From NCBI GenBank assembly GCA_965214525.1, contig OZ243959.1, positions 2,294,001-2,358,000 of the forward strand: a DNA stretch of 64,000 nt, written 5' to 3'. This stretch comes from Qipengyuania_B sp965214525 (GTDB taxonomy: Bacteria > Pseudomonadota > Alphaproteobacteria > Sphingomonadales > Sphingomonadaceae). Below the pieces are notes generated by a model, which ran no database searches, was not told the DNA's origin, and was given only the letters and a program-made list of their open reading frames with translations. The position numbers were made by a program, and so were the translations under genes. Positions within the stretch are counted from its first letter, which is position 1, and each line of letters begins with the position of its first letter. Below are positions 24,628 to 33,152 of the stretch, piece by piece.

Positions 24628-24656
24628 CTTGCCCGACCAGCGCATGGGGGTATAGG
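24628..24656 (+). promoter_or_regulatory. Sigma70-like promoter for DUF3576-leuS run
   Basis: CTTGCC (24628-24633), a 17-base spacer and TATAGG (24651-24656), placing the transcript start near 24663, just before the DUF3576 gene. Call rests on spacing and box similarity only. Confidence 0.35.
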
Positions 24657-24684
24657 AACATCGTCTCCCATTGCCGAGGACCAG

Positions 24685-25140
24685 TTGGTTTTTATGCATT
24701 CAGATAGCACCGCGCGCATCTTCCGTGTCACCGCCATTGGCGGGTTGGCGCTTGCCCTAGCCGCTTGCGGCGGGGCTGACCGGCCGCAGGCGGACCTTGC
24801 CGCATCGCAGGTCACCGCCATCGGCGTGAACTCGTATCTGTGGCGCGCGGCGCTCGATACGGTCAGCTTCGCGCCGTTGCTGCAGGCAGATAGCGCGGGC
24901 GGGGTCATCGTGACCGACTGGTACGCCAATCCGCAGAACCCGGCCGAACGGGTGAAGATGACGGTCACCATCCTCGACCAGGATTTGCGCGCGGATGCCG
25001 TGCGCGTGGCGGCCAGCCGGCAAGTGAACCAGGCCGGCAATTGGGTCGATGCGCCGGTGCAGGCAGCGACCGTGCAAAAGTTGGAAGCGATCATTCTGAC
25101 CAAGGCCCGGGATCTGCGCCGCGAAGCCATCGCTTCCTGA
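24685..25140 (+). CDS. DUF3576 domain lipoprotein
   Basis: A 151-residue protein with a lipoprotein signal (GGLALALAACGG, lipobox LAAC) followed by a DUF3576-type domain (VNSYLWRAALDTVSFAPLLQ; VTDWYANP). Proteins of this family commonly precede leuS in alphaproteobacteria, as here (24-bp gap). They are envelope lipoproteins of unknown role, possibly in outer-membrane assembly given the linked lptE. TTG 24685 with GAGGA upstream is used; ATG 24694 is the alternative. Confidence 0.8.
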   Translation: MVFMHSDSTARIFRVTAIGGLALALAACGGADRPQADLAASQVTAIGVNSYLWRAALDTVSFAPLLQADSAGGVIVTDWYANPQNPAERVKMTVTILDQDLRADAVRVAASRQVNQAGNWVDAPVQAATVQKLEAIILTKARDLRREAIAS

Positions 25141-25164
25141 TCCAGCCGCGCGGGGGTCGGACGC

Positions 25165-27747
25165 ATGACGGGGCAGCCTTTCGATCCGGCGACAGCCGAT
25201 GCGCGCTGGCAGGCGGCCTGGGCCAATGCCAGCACCTTCGCCGCCGACAGCGATAGCGCCAAGCCGAAATCCTACGTGCTGGAGATGTTCCCCTACCCGT
25301 CGGGGCGCATCCATATGGGTCATGTCCGCAATTACACGATGGGCGACGTGCTGGCCCGCTACAAGCGGATGCGCGGGTTCGAAGTGCTGCACCCGATGGG
25401 CTGGGACGCGTTCGGCATGCCGGCGGAGAACGCCGCGATGGAGAAGGGCGTGCATCCCGGCGGATGGACGCGCGACAATATCGCAACCATGAAGGCGCAA
25501 TTGCAGCGCATCGGTTTCGCGCTGGACTGGACGCGCGAATTCGCCACCTGCGACCCGGACTATTACGGGCACGAACAGGCGCTGTTCCTCGACCTGTATG
25601 AAGCGGGCCTTGTTTATCGCAAGGAAAGCGAGGTCAATTGGGATCCGGTCGATAGGACCGTCCTGGCGAACGAGCAGGTGATCGATGGCAAGGGCTGGCG
25701 CTCCGGCGCCCCGGTAGAGCGGCGCAAGCTGAACCAGTGGTTCCTCAAGATCACCGAGTTCGCGGACGAATTGCTGGAGGGGCTGGGTTCACTCGACGAA
25801 TGGCCCGACAAGGTGCGGCTGATGCAGGAGAACTGGATCGGCAAAAGCCAGGGGCTGGAGTTCCGTTTTGAGTTGCAGAACCCCGCTCATCCTGAGCCTG
25901 TCGAAGGATCGAGCAGTCAAGATGCTTCGACAAGCTCAGCACGAGCGGCTCTTGCTTCATGCGTCGAAGTCTACTCCACCCGTCCCGATACGATCTTCGG
26001 AGCGAGGTTCATTGCGGTCGCGGCCGATCATCCGGTGGCGCAAGCAGTCGCGCTGGACAATGTTGAGGCTGGCGCGTTCATCGAAGAATGCAAGCGCGGC
26101 GGCACCACGGCGGCCGAGCTGGACACGGCGGAGAAGAAGGGGTTCGATACCGGCCTCATGGCCAGGCATCCCTTCACCGGCCAGGACTTGCCCGTCTACA
26201 TCGCCAATTTCGTGCTGATGGATTACGGCACCGGCGCGGTAATGGGCGTACCGGGCCATGACCAGCGCGATTTTGAGTTCGCCAGCAAATACGCCCTGTC
26301 AATCCCCCGCGTCGTCGCTGCTTGCGCCGAAGAGGCGGACAAGCCGATCGCCAGAGAAGCGGAAACCGGGGACGGGGTGATCGTCAATTCCGGCTTTCTC
26401 GATGGCATGGGCGTTACGGACGCCATCGCCGCCGTGATCGCGCGCGCCGAACAGGAAGGCTGGGGGCAAGGCCGTACCGTCTGGCGGTTGCGCGACTGGG
26501 GCGTGTCGCGCCAGCGTTACTGGGGCACCCCGATCCCGTTTGTCCATTGCGACGGATGCGGCGTGGTGCCGGTGCCCAAGGAGCAATTGCCCGTCGAACT
26601 GCCCGAGGATGTCGATTTCCGGACACCCGGCAACCCCTTGGCGCGCCATGCGACGTGGAAGCACACGGCCTGTCCCCGATGCGGCGGGAAGGCGGAACGA
26701 GAGACGGACACGCTCGACACATTCGTCGATTCAAGCTGGTATTTCCTGCGCTTCGCCAGCCAGCCTGCCGATAAGCCGTTCGACCGTGATGAAGTGGCGA
26801 AGTGGCTGCCGGTGGAGCAGTATATCGGCGGGGTGGAGCATGCGATCCTGCACCTGCTCTACGCCCGCTTCTGGACCCGCGCGCTGAACCGCATCGGCAA
26901 GCTGGATTTCGCCGAACCCTTCGCCAGCCTGTTTACGCAAGGTATGGTCACGCACGAGACCTATCAATGGGGGGACGGCTCCTGGCTTTCGCCGGGCGAG
27001 GTCCGCCGCGATGGAGCGGACTGGGTGCGCATTGAAGACGGCAGCCCGGTGACGGCCGGCCGCGTCGTCAAGATGTCCAAATCCAGGAAGAACGTCATCG
27101 ACCCCGATGCCATCATCGACCGCTACGGTGCCGATGCCGTGCGGTGGTTCATGCTGTCGGACTCGCCGCCCGAGCGCGACCTTCCATGGTCGGAGGCGGG
27201 GATCGAGGGGTGTCACCGCTTCGTGCAGCGGGCCTGGCGATTGTTCGGGCAATATGATGGCGATGCGACGGGCGAGGACAAGCCGCTGTTGCGCAAGACG
27301 CATCAGACCATCGCCGCCGTTGCCGACGACATCGAGGCGCTTAGCTTCAACAAGGCGGTGGCGCGGCTCTACGACCTCGCCAACGCCATCGAGAAGGCGG
27401 CACCCTGTGCCAGCCGCAGCGAGGCGATCCGTACGCTGCTGTTGCTGGCCAGCCCGATGATGCCGCATCTGGCCGAAGAGGCATGGGCGCAGGCCGGCGA
27501 CGCTACGCTGATCGCCGATGCGCCCTGGCCGGAGGTCGATCCGGCGCTGCTGGTCGAGGACGAGCTCACCATCGCCGTGCAACACAAGGGCAAGCTGCGT
27601 GACACGCTCACCGTGCCCAAAGGCGTGGCGAAAGGACAGCTGGAGGCGCTGGCCCTCGCCAGCGAGAAAGTGCAGCGCTCCATCGACGGCGCACCGGTGC
27701 GCAAGGTCATCGTCGTGCCGGACCGGCTGGTGAACATCGTCACATGA
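25165..27747 (+). CDS. leuS: Leucyl-tRNA synthetase with in-frame repeat insertion
   Basis: An 860-residue class I LeuRS. The HIGH motif appears as HMGH (residues 50-53), the editing (CP1) domain has YSTRPDTIFGA and GTGAVMGVPGHDQRD, and KMSKS is at 636-640. Residues about 240-262 (HPEPVEGSS... SQDASTSSARA) are encoded by a palindromic repeat inserted where other LeuRS proteins have a short loop at the entrance of the editing domain; the frame is kept. Its stop overlaps lptE by 4 bp. The gene is essential, so the insert must be tolerated. Confidence 0.96.
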   Translation: MTGQPFDPATADARWQAAWANASTFAADSDSAKPKSYVLEMFPYPSGRIHMGHVRNYTMGDVLARYKRMRGFEVLHPMGWDAFGMPAENAAMEKGVHPGGWTRDNIATMKAQLQRIGFALDWTREFATCDPDYYGHEQALFLDLYEAGLVYRKESEVNWDPVDRTVLANEQVIDGKGWRSGAPVERRKLNQWFLKITEFADELLEGLGSLDEWPDKVRLMQENWIGKSQGLEFRFELQNPAHPEPVEGSSSQDASTSSARAALASCVEVYSTRPDTIFGARFIAVAADHPVAQAVALDNVEAGAFIEECKRGGTTAAELDTAEKKGFDTGLMARHPFTGQDLPVYIANFVLMDYGTGAVMGVPGHDQRDFEFASKYALSIPRVVAACAEEADKPIAREAETGDGVIVNSGFLDGMGVTDAIAAVIARAEQEGWGQGRTVWRLRDWGVSRQRYWGTPIPFVHCDGCGVVPVPKEQLPVELPEDVDFRTPGNPLARHATWKHTACPRCGGKAERETDTLDTFVDSSWYFLRFASQPADKPFDRDEVAKWLPVEQYIGGVEHAILHLLYARFWTRALNRIGKLDFAEPFASLFTQGMVTHETYQWGDGSWLSPGEVRRDGADWVRIEDGSPVTAGRVVKMSKSRKNVIDPDAIIDRYGADAVRWFMLSDSPPERDLPWSEAGIEGCHRFVQRAWRLFGQYDGDATGEDKPLLRKTHQTIAAVADDIEALSFNKAVARLYDLANAIEKAAPCASRSEAIRTLLLLASPMMPHLAEEAWAQAGDATLIADAPWPEVDPALLVEDELTIAVQHKGKLRDTLTVPKGVAKGQLEALALASEKVQRSIDGAPVRKVIVVPDRLVNIVT
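25883..25948. repeat. Palindromic repeat element inside leuS
   Basis: Two 24-nt arms (25883-25906 and 25925-25948) are inverted copies with three mismatches; the arms read CCGCTC-T-CTGAGC-TGTCGAAG, with an 18-nt loop. The 66-bp element equals 22 codons and keeps the frame. It belongs to the CCTGAGC(C/T)TGTCGAAG repeat family widespread in sphingomonad genomes, usually intergenic. Confidence 0.9.
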
Positions 27748-28235
27748 TCCGCCTTTTGACAACCCTGTTCGCGATCGCGGCGCTGTCCGCCTGCGGACTT
27801 CAGCCGATGTATGCGGGCGGCGGCAACGGCGTCGTGGCGCAAAGGCTGGCGGCGATCGACGTGCCGGCCATCGCCGGGCGCGACGGTTGGCTGGTACGCA
27901 ACGCCCTGCGCGAACGGCTCGGCATCGCGGGCGATTCCGTACCGGCCTACCGGCTCGACGTGAGGCTCGACGATCAACTCGAAAGCCTGGGCGTGCTGAA
28001 CGATGATACCGTCAGCCGGGAGCGGCGCATCCTGCGGGCGCGCTATCAGTTGGTAGACCTTGCCACAGGCGAGATCATGCTTGACGCGACCGCCGGCGTC
28101 GATGCGGGGATCGACGTCGTCAGCTCGGAATATGCAGTGATCGCGGCGGAGCAGCGCGCGCTGGAGAACCTCAGCCTGGAGATTGCCGATCGCATCACCG
28201 TGCGGCTGGCGACGTTGCTGCGCGAGCGGCAATGA
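27744..28235 (+). CDS. lptE: LPS-assembly lipoprotein LptE
   Basis: A 163-residue lipoprotein with lipobox LSAC (cysteine about residue 17, ALSACGLQPMYAGG). The CGLQPMY start and the following alpha/beta layout are typical of alphaproteobacterial LptE, which plugs the LptD barrel and helps deliver LPS to the outer leaflet. It sits between leuS and holA with 4-bp overlaps at both ends, the conserved alphaproteobacterial order. Sequence identity in this family is low, so context carries part of the call. Confidence 0.88.
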   Translation: MIRLLTTLFAIAALSACGLQPMYAGGGNGVVAQRLAAIDVPAIAGRDGWLVRNALRERLGIAGDSVPAYRLDVRLDDQLESLGVLNDDTVSRERRILRARYQLVDLATGEIMLDATAGVDAGIDVVSSEYAVIAAEQRALENLSLEIADRITVRLATLLRERQ

Positions 28236-29275
28236 AGCTGACGCAGCGCGACTTTCCCGCGCGCATCCCGCAAGTCGCGCGCGATTGCCACATCATGTTC
28301 TTTTGCGGCCCCGACGAAGCGGGCGCGTCGGCCGCCGCGCGGGCGGTGATGGAACAATTGCCGGATGCGGGCGAACGGGTCGAGTTGAACGGGGCGGATT
28401 TGCGCTCCGACCCGGCCCGGCTGGGCGACGAGGCGCGCTCCTCCTCCCTGTTCGGCGCTACGCGGCACCTGTTCGTGCGGGTGAACGGCGACGAGGCGCA
28501 CGATGCGGTGCAGACCCTGTTGCAGACGGGCGATGGGGGTTCGGGCCAGGCTTGCCCGGTCGTGATCGTCGCGGCGGCGGCGACGGACAAGTCACGCACG
28601 GCCAAGCTGCTGGAGAAACGCCGCGAAGCGGCGGTGGCGATGTTCTGGCCGCCGGACCTGCGCTCTGTCACGCAAAGCATCCGCATGATGGGCGATGCGG
28701 CAGGCGTTCGGCTGACGGCCGATCTGGCCGAGCGCATCGCCAGGGGTTCGGGGCTCGACATCCGTCTCGCCCAGTCGGAGGTGGAGAAGCTGGCAACGTT
28801 CCTCGATGCTTCCCCGCAAAGCCCGCGAACCGCCGATGCACAGGCGTTGCTGGAGATCGGCGCGAGCACGGAAGAGGAGGGGTTGATGGGCATCGTAAAC
28901 GCCGCCCTGTCGGGCGATCTCGTGGCCCTGCCCGGCGAGATCGGACGGATGCGCGAGCTGGCGATCAACCCGGTCGGCCTGCTGCTGGCGATCGAGCGGC
29001 GGGTCGCGCAGATCGCCCAGCTTGCGGCCAGGATCGGGGCGCGGGGCGATATCGCCCAGATGCTGGAAGCCGAGCAGAAGGCACGGCGCATCTTCTGGCG
29101 CGACCGCGCCGATCTGGAGCGGCAGTTGCGGGTCTGGCGCACCGGCGATCTGGCGCGTTTGATCGCGCGGGTGGCACAATTGCATCGCGAACTGATGGTG
29201 AACAGCCAGGCGGCCGAACTGCTGCTGGCCCACGGTTTGACCGGTATCGCCCGGGTGGCCGCAGCGCGCCGCTAG
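28232..29275 (+). CDS. holA: DNA polymerase III delta subunit
   Basis: A 347-residue HolA, the clamp-loader subunit that opens the beta sliding clamp. The N-terminus KLTQRDFPARIPQ, FFCGPDEAGAS, RHLFVRVNGDEA and the C-terminal domain (NPVGLLLAIERRVAQI; IFWRDRADLERQLRVW) match the alphaproteobacterial family. Last gene of the DUF3576-leuS-lptE-holA run; its stop overlaps the stop of the opposing nucleotidyltransferase gene by 4 bp. Confidence 0.92.
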   Translation: MKLTQRDFPARIPQVARDCHIMFFCGPDEAGASAAARAVMEQLPDAGERVELNGADLRSDPARLGDEARSSSLFGATRHLFVRVNGDEAHDAVQTLLQTGDGGSGQACPVVIVAAAATDKSRTAKLLEKRREAAVAMFWPPDLRSVTQSIRMMGDAAGVRLTADLAERIARGSGLDIRLAQSEVEKLATFLDASPQSPRTADAQALLEIGASTEEEGLMGIVNAALSGDLVALPGEIGRMRELAINPVGLLLAIERRVAQIAQLAARIGARGDIAQMLEAEQKARRIFWRDRADLERQLRVWRTGDLARLIARVAQLHRELMVNSQAAELLLAHGLTGIARVAAARR

Positions 29276-30471
29276 GAGCGTCGAAGGAAGGCGAGCAGCG
29301 TCGCGGTCTGGGTGGCGGCGAGGCGGGTCGATGGGCTGGCGAGACCGCGCACGGCCTCGCCAGTGCGGCCCAACCGTTCGATGAAGCGGGAGCGGGCGGA
29401 GAATTCGCGCACATCAGCGAGAGCGCGCCCCTGCATCGCCTTGCCAAGCCCCTGCCATCCCCGCCGCCGCCAGCTATGGAGCAAGGCCCCGCCAAGCGCG
29501 ATGTCCTTGCGCGCATGGATATCCTGGCACAGCAATCGGGAAGCATCGGCGAGCGTGTCGGCGGCGATCGGCAGGGGGCAGCCACTTTGGGCGATGAGTC
29601 CCGGCCGCCTCCATCTGTCGGTCAGCGCGATGGCCAGCGCGGCTCCTGGCAGATAGCGCCCCGCCTGCGCATCGCGCCAGAAAGCAGGCCAGTCGATGGC
29701 GTTCGCGGCGAGCAGGTAATCGATGTCCGCGAGCAGCAACGGCCCGACATTGAGAGCGTGCAGGTAAGTGGCATGGACGCACAGATGGGCCAGCATGTCC
29801 GGCGCGGCGGGATAGCGCACGCGGTCGTCATCCGCCCAGGCTCTGGCGGACAACCGCTCGTCTATGGGGACCGGACGGGTGCCGCCGCCATCGGCGTTGT
29901 CGTCGGGACGCCAGCAATGGCCATGCAGTTCGAGGGCGACGCCCGCGGGCGAATATAGGGGCGGCAGATGCCGGTGCGCGGTATTTGGCACGATGTGCTG
30001 CCCGGGGTCATCCACGCTCGCCTGCCAGCCTTCCTGTAGCAGCACGCGGTAGGCGTCGGATAATCGCGCAGGGGTAACCAGCAGATCGCAATCGCGCATC
30101 GGCCGCTCAGCCGGGTGGGGATAGGCGCAGGGCGCAAGCCAGGCACCTTTTAATGCGACCGATGCGATGTCGGCACGCTGCAACGCCGCGACGGCTTCCA
30201 GCAATGCCTGGCGCTGGGCGAGCGCGAGAACGGCCTGCCGCCGGAACGCCTTGCGCCAGCAAGCCGCTATGGCAGGCGGCGGGGCAACATGCAGTTCTCC
30301 CCTTTCGAGCCGAGCGTGCAAATGAGGTTCCAGCCGGTGCTGGGCCGCCATTGCTGCAACGGCGTTCCAACCCCGATCGATGCCCGACTCCCCCGCGCTT
30401 GGGCCTAATAGTCGCAACAGGGCGAAAGCCGGGCAGTCATCCCGACGACGCGTATCACGGCTGCCGGTCAA
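29272..30471 (-). CDS. Nucleotidyltransferase family protein (NTP_transf_5-like)
   Basis: A 399-residue protein with the family signature LKGAWLAPCAYPHPAERPMRDCDLLV: a KG turn, a YP-x-R segment and a D-x-D pair typical of PF14907 nucleotidyltransferase-fold proteins. The remaining helical part (ADMLAHLCVHATYLH-like region) is also usual. Homologues occur in lasso-peptide, exopolysaccharide and asparagine-synthase-type clusters, but none of those partners is here. The ATG overlaps the lptA stop by 4 bp, so it belongs to the rnd-lptC-lptA transcript, in the place where lptB is often found. Substrate unknown. Confidence 0.75.
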   Translation of the reverse strand: MTGSRDTRRRDDCPAFALLRLLGPSAGESGIDRGWNAVAAMAAQHRLEPHLHARLERGELHVAPPPAIAACWRKAFRRQAVLALAQRQALLEAVAALQRADIASVALKGAWLAPCAYPHPAERPMRDCDLLVTPARLSDAYRVLLQEGWQASVDDPGQHIVPNTAHRHLPPLYSPAGVALELHGHCWRPDDNADGGGTRPVPIDERLSARAWADDDRVRYPAAPDMLAHLCVHATYLHALNVGPLLLADIDYLLAANAIDWPAFWRDAQAGRYLPGAALAIALTDRWRRPGLIAQSGCPLPIAADTLADASRLLCQDIHARKDIALGGALLHSWRRRGWQGLGKAMQGRALADVREFSARSRFIERLGRTGEAVRGLASPSTRLAATQTATLLAFLRRS

Positions 30472-31019
30472 TTCTCCGGTACGGTGAACGTGCCGGTCAC
30501 CCGTCCGCCGCCGGCACTGGTTCCCCCGCCCGCCGGGGAGCCCCCACCCGCCGAACCATCGACGGTCGAGACGCCGCTGCGCAAATCGATGACGAGCCTG
30601 CCGCCGTTCAGCGTGTCGCTTCCGCGGTTGAGGCGCACGCCCCCCGACATCGTGATGATCCGCCGGTTGAAGTCGTAGACCGCGACATTGCCACGCGCGG
30701 TTTCGTTGCCCCGGCTGACCGTCACTCCGCCGGTGGCAGTGATCCGGTGAATTTGCAGGCTGCCGGCGTCGGTATAGTTGATGAGGGTACGCGCGGCCTG
30801 CAGGCGCAGATCGCCCTGCGTCACGTCCACCCCGCCCGATAGCACGATGCGGTTTTCCCGGTCCTGCAACTGGATCCGGTCGGCCGCGTAGCTTACCGGC
30901 GCATTGGTGTTATGCGAAGAGAAGGCCTGGGCGCGCAGGCCCACGCCTGCCGCAATCGTCAGCATGAGTAGCATGCCCATCGCGCAATACCGCAACGAGG
31001 CAGGAGCAAAGGCGTTCAT
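30468..31019 (-). CDS. lptA: LPS transport periplasmic protein LptA (OstA-like)
   Basis: A 183-residue periplasmic bridge protein that carries LPS from LptC to LptD. A signal peptide ends near LRAQAFSSH; the OstA-like beta-jellyroll follows (YAADRIQLQDRENRIVLSGG; LQAARTLINY; ATGGVTVSRG). A Gly/Ser-rich tail (GGGSPAGGGTSAGGG) extends past the fold and is unusual but common in low-complexity ends of sphingomonad LptA. It overlaps lptC upstream and the nucleotidyltransferase downstream by 4 bp each. Confidence 0.88.
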   Translation of the reverse strand: MNAFAPASLRYCAMGMLLMLTIAAGVGLRAQAFSSHNTNAPVSYAADRIQLQDRENRIVLSGGVDVTQGDLRLQAARTLINYTDAGSLQIHRITATGGVTVSRGNETARGNVAVYDFNRRIITMSGGVRLNRGSDTLNGGRLVIDLRSGVSTVDGSAGGGSPAGGGTSAGGGRVTGTFTVPEN

Positions 31020-31684
31020 CGGGGCATCCTCAATTGTCCGGGCACCAGGCGGCCACGGGCGTTGCCTTCCAGGGTTATCGTGCGCGCCGCCAGATCGGCG
31101 CTTAGACGATCGGCGCGGAACGTGCCCGCCGGTATCTCGCCGCTGACCCCGCCGCGCCCGACCAATCGCTTCGCCGGCAGATCGACCGATACGCCGCGCA
31201 CGATCATGCGGTAGCCATCGGCGGCGGTGAACAGCACCGGGGCGGTCGCATCGACCATGGCGTCGCTGATATCGTAGGCCCCGCCATTGGTGCGCAGGAT
31301 CGCCGGCCCATCGGGCAGCAGGATGCGTGCCACAAGGTCCTGCACCCGCACGATGCCCTCGGCGCTCGAGCGCTGCACCGCCTCGTCCGCGGTCAACGAG
31401 AAAGGGCGCCCGGAATTGTCCTGGCCGCGGAACAGCGCCTTGTCGATCCGCATGCGTTCATCGATCATCGCCACCTTGTTGCGGTCCAGCAGGAAGCTGA
31501 CTTCGCCGCGCGGGCTGAGAGGAACCACCACCATCAGCGCCGCGACCACGCCTACCGCCATCGGCAAAGCGCGTGCCAGAAAGCCCACGACGCGATCGTG
31601 CGAGCCGCCGGGAGCCGCGAAATGCCGCCGCTTGCCACGCAATTCCTTCGCGCGCTGTGTTTCTATGCGGCGCTGTCTGGCCAT
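31016..31684 (-). CDS. lptC: LPS export ABC transporter protein LptC
   Basis: A 222-residue bitopic inner-membrane protein. A basic N-terminus is followed by one membrane helix (about residues 33-55, LARALPMAVGVVAALMVV), then a periplasmic jellyroll (FLLDRNKVAMIDERMRID; GRPFSLTADEAVQ; ITLEGNARGRLVPG). It passes LPS from LptBFG to LptA. It overlaps lptA by 4 bp and starts 24 bp after rnd. Confidence 0.86.
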   Translation of the reverse strand: MARQRRIETQRAKELRGKRRHFAAPGGSHDRVVGFLARALPMAVGVVAALMVVVPLSPRGEVSFLLDRNKVAMIDERMRIDKALFRGQDNSGRPFSLTADEAVQRSSAEGIVRVQDLVARILLPDGPAILRTNGGAYDISDAMVDATAPVLFTAADGYRMIVRGVSVDLPAKRLVGRGGVSGEIPAGTFRADRLSADLAARTITLEGNARGRLVPGQLRMPR

Positions 31685-31708
31685 CGTGCCGGCTTATCCG
31701 ATCCCATC

Positions 31709-32326
31709 TTACTCGTGGCTGAAAATGTCCTTGTCGTCCCAGCCCAGCAGATCGAGGCGAGCGCGGGCCGGCAGGAAATCGAAGCAGGCCTGCGCCAGAT
31801 CGCGCCGCCCCTCTCGTTCCAGGCGAACCTCCAGTTCGTCGCGCAAGGCATGCAGGAAGCGCACGTCGCTTGCCGCGTAGTCGCGTTGCGCATCGGACAG
31901 GTTCGGACCGCCCCAATCCGAACTTTGCTGAGCCTTGGAAATGTCGGACCCGAGCAGCTCGTTCACCAGGTTCTTCAGGCCATGCCGATCGGTATAGGTG
32001 CGCACGAGCTTGCTGGCGATCTTGGTGCAGAAGACCGGGGCTGCCGTAACGTGCAGGTAATAGGCGATCGCGGCGAGGTCGAACCGGGCGAAATGAAACA
32101 ATTTCAGCCGCTCCGGATCAGCCAGCACTTGCTTCAGATTGGGTGCGGCGTAAGCGCTGCCGGGGTTGAAGCGCACCAGGTGCTCGTCCCCCCCGCCATC
32201 GCTGATCTGCACGACGCACAGCCGGTCGCGCCGTGTCACCAGCCCCATCGTCTCGGTATCGACCGCGACCGGCCCATCGGCGAGCACGCCCGGCGGCAGG
32301 TCTTCTTCATGGAAATGCACTGTCAT
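31709..32326 (-). CDS. rnd: Ribonuclease D-type 3'-5' exonuclease
   Basis: A 205-residue DEDDy exonuclease. ExoI VAVDTETMG, ExoII HFARFDLAAI and ExoIII DYAASDVRFL supply the four acidic metal ligands and the Tyr. It consists of the exonuclease domain only; the HRDC domains of the longer E. coli RNase D are absent, as is common in alphaproteobacteria. It would trim 3' ends of tRNA or other stable RNA. First gene of the rnd-lptC-lptA-nucleotidyltransferase run. Confidence 0.88.
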   Translation of the reverse strand: MTVHFHEEDLPPGVLADGPVAVDTETMGLVTRRDRLCVVQISDGGGDEHLVRFNPGSAYAAPNLKQVLADPERLKLFHFARFDLAAIAYYLHVTAAPVFCTKIASKLVRTYTDRHGLKNLVNELLGSDISKAQQSSDWGGPNLSDAQRDYAASDVRFLHALRDELEVRLEREGRRDLAQACFDFLPARARLDLLGWDDKDIFSHE

Positions 32327-32406
32327 AGGTCAGTGTCCATAGGCAGGTTGGGGATGGAGGGGAAGGGCCGGTGGCCCTGCCGGCGCGCCTGCGTTAGCGG
32401 TGTCGC

Positions 32407-33105
32407 ATGCGTAGCGGCAGTATTCCTCCTGATTGGCTGACGGCCCTGCCTGCCGATGCGATTGACCACGCAGAGGCGATGCAGGCGATGATAGCGCAAG
32501 AGGAAGCCAGGGGCGCGCTGGTCTATCCGCCGCCCGGATTTCGCTACCGCGCGCTTGAGTTGACCCCGCCGGGGAAGGTCAAGGCAGTGATTCTCGGGCA
32601 GGATCCCTATCATGGCGCGGGACAGGCGATGGGGCTTTCGTTCAGCGTGCCCGAAGGGGTAAAGTTGCCGCCGTCCCTGCGGAACATCTTTGCCGAATTG
32701 CAAACCGATCTGGGCATTGCCCCACTCCAATCGGGCGATCTTACGTCTTGGGCACATCGCGGTGTGTTGCTGCTCAACACGGCCCTGACCGTAGAGGCGG
32801 GAAAGGCCGGCAGCCATTCCGGCCGGGGGTGGGAGCGGCTGACCAATGCCTGCCTCGCGGCAATCGCAGAGCGAGGCGATCCGGCCGCGTTCGTCTTGTG
32901 GGGAAGCCATGCGCAGGCGGTGGCGCGCACCGTGCCCGGCATCGACAGCGCCCGCCATCTGGTGATCGCCAGCCCGCATCCCAGCCCGCTTTCAGCCTAT
33001 CGCGGCTTCTTCGGCAGCCGCCCGTTCAGCCGGGTCAACGCCTTTCTCGGTGCGCAGGGGCACGCGCCTATCGACTGGCGGTTACCTTCCGGCCGCCTTA
33101 CCTAG
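32407..33105 (+). CDS. ung: Uracil-DNA glycosylase, family 1
   Basis: A 232-residue UDG that removes uracil from DNA to start base excision repair. The water-activating GQDPYH motif (in VILGQDPYHGAGQAMGLSFS), the LLLNTALTVEAG block and the DNA-intercalating HPSPLSAYRGF motif are all intact. Length fits the family. It is divergent from rnd, with an 80-bp gap. Confidence 0.95.
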   Translation: MRSGSIPPDWLTALPADAIDHAEAMQAMIAQEEARGALVYPPPGFRYRALELTPPGKVKAVILGQDPYHGAGQAMGLSFSVPEGVKLPPSLRNIFAELQTDLGIAPLQSGDLTSWAHRGVLLLNTALTVEAGKAGSHSGRGWERLTNACLAAIAERGDPAAFVLWGSHAQAVARTVPGIDSARHLVIASPHPSPLSAYRGFFGSRPFSRVNAFLGAQGHAPIDWRLPSGRLT

Positions 33106-33152
33106 CATCCCAATGACGATAAGTTAGGAAGTTGTCGGCATGGTCCCGGCCC

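Larger units (their letters stand above)
24329..24684. other. Divergent intergenic region
   Basis: About 356 bp between the outer-membrane protein gene (minus) and the DUF3576 gene (plus). It contains the CtrA-type box near the left gene and a sigma70-like promoter near the right gene. A short open frame at 24455-24655 shows no family and no good ribosome-binding site. Confidence 0.45.

Noticed and set aside
29272..30471. Lasso-peptide cluster around the nucleotidyltransferase gene
   Set aside because: No precursor, asparagine-synthetase-like cyclase or protease gene is adjacent.
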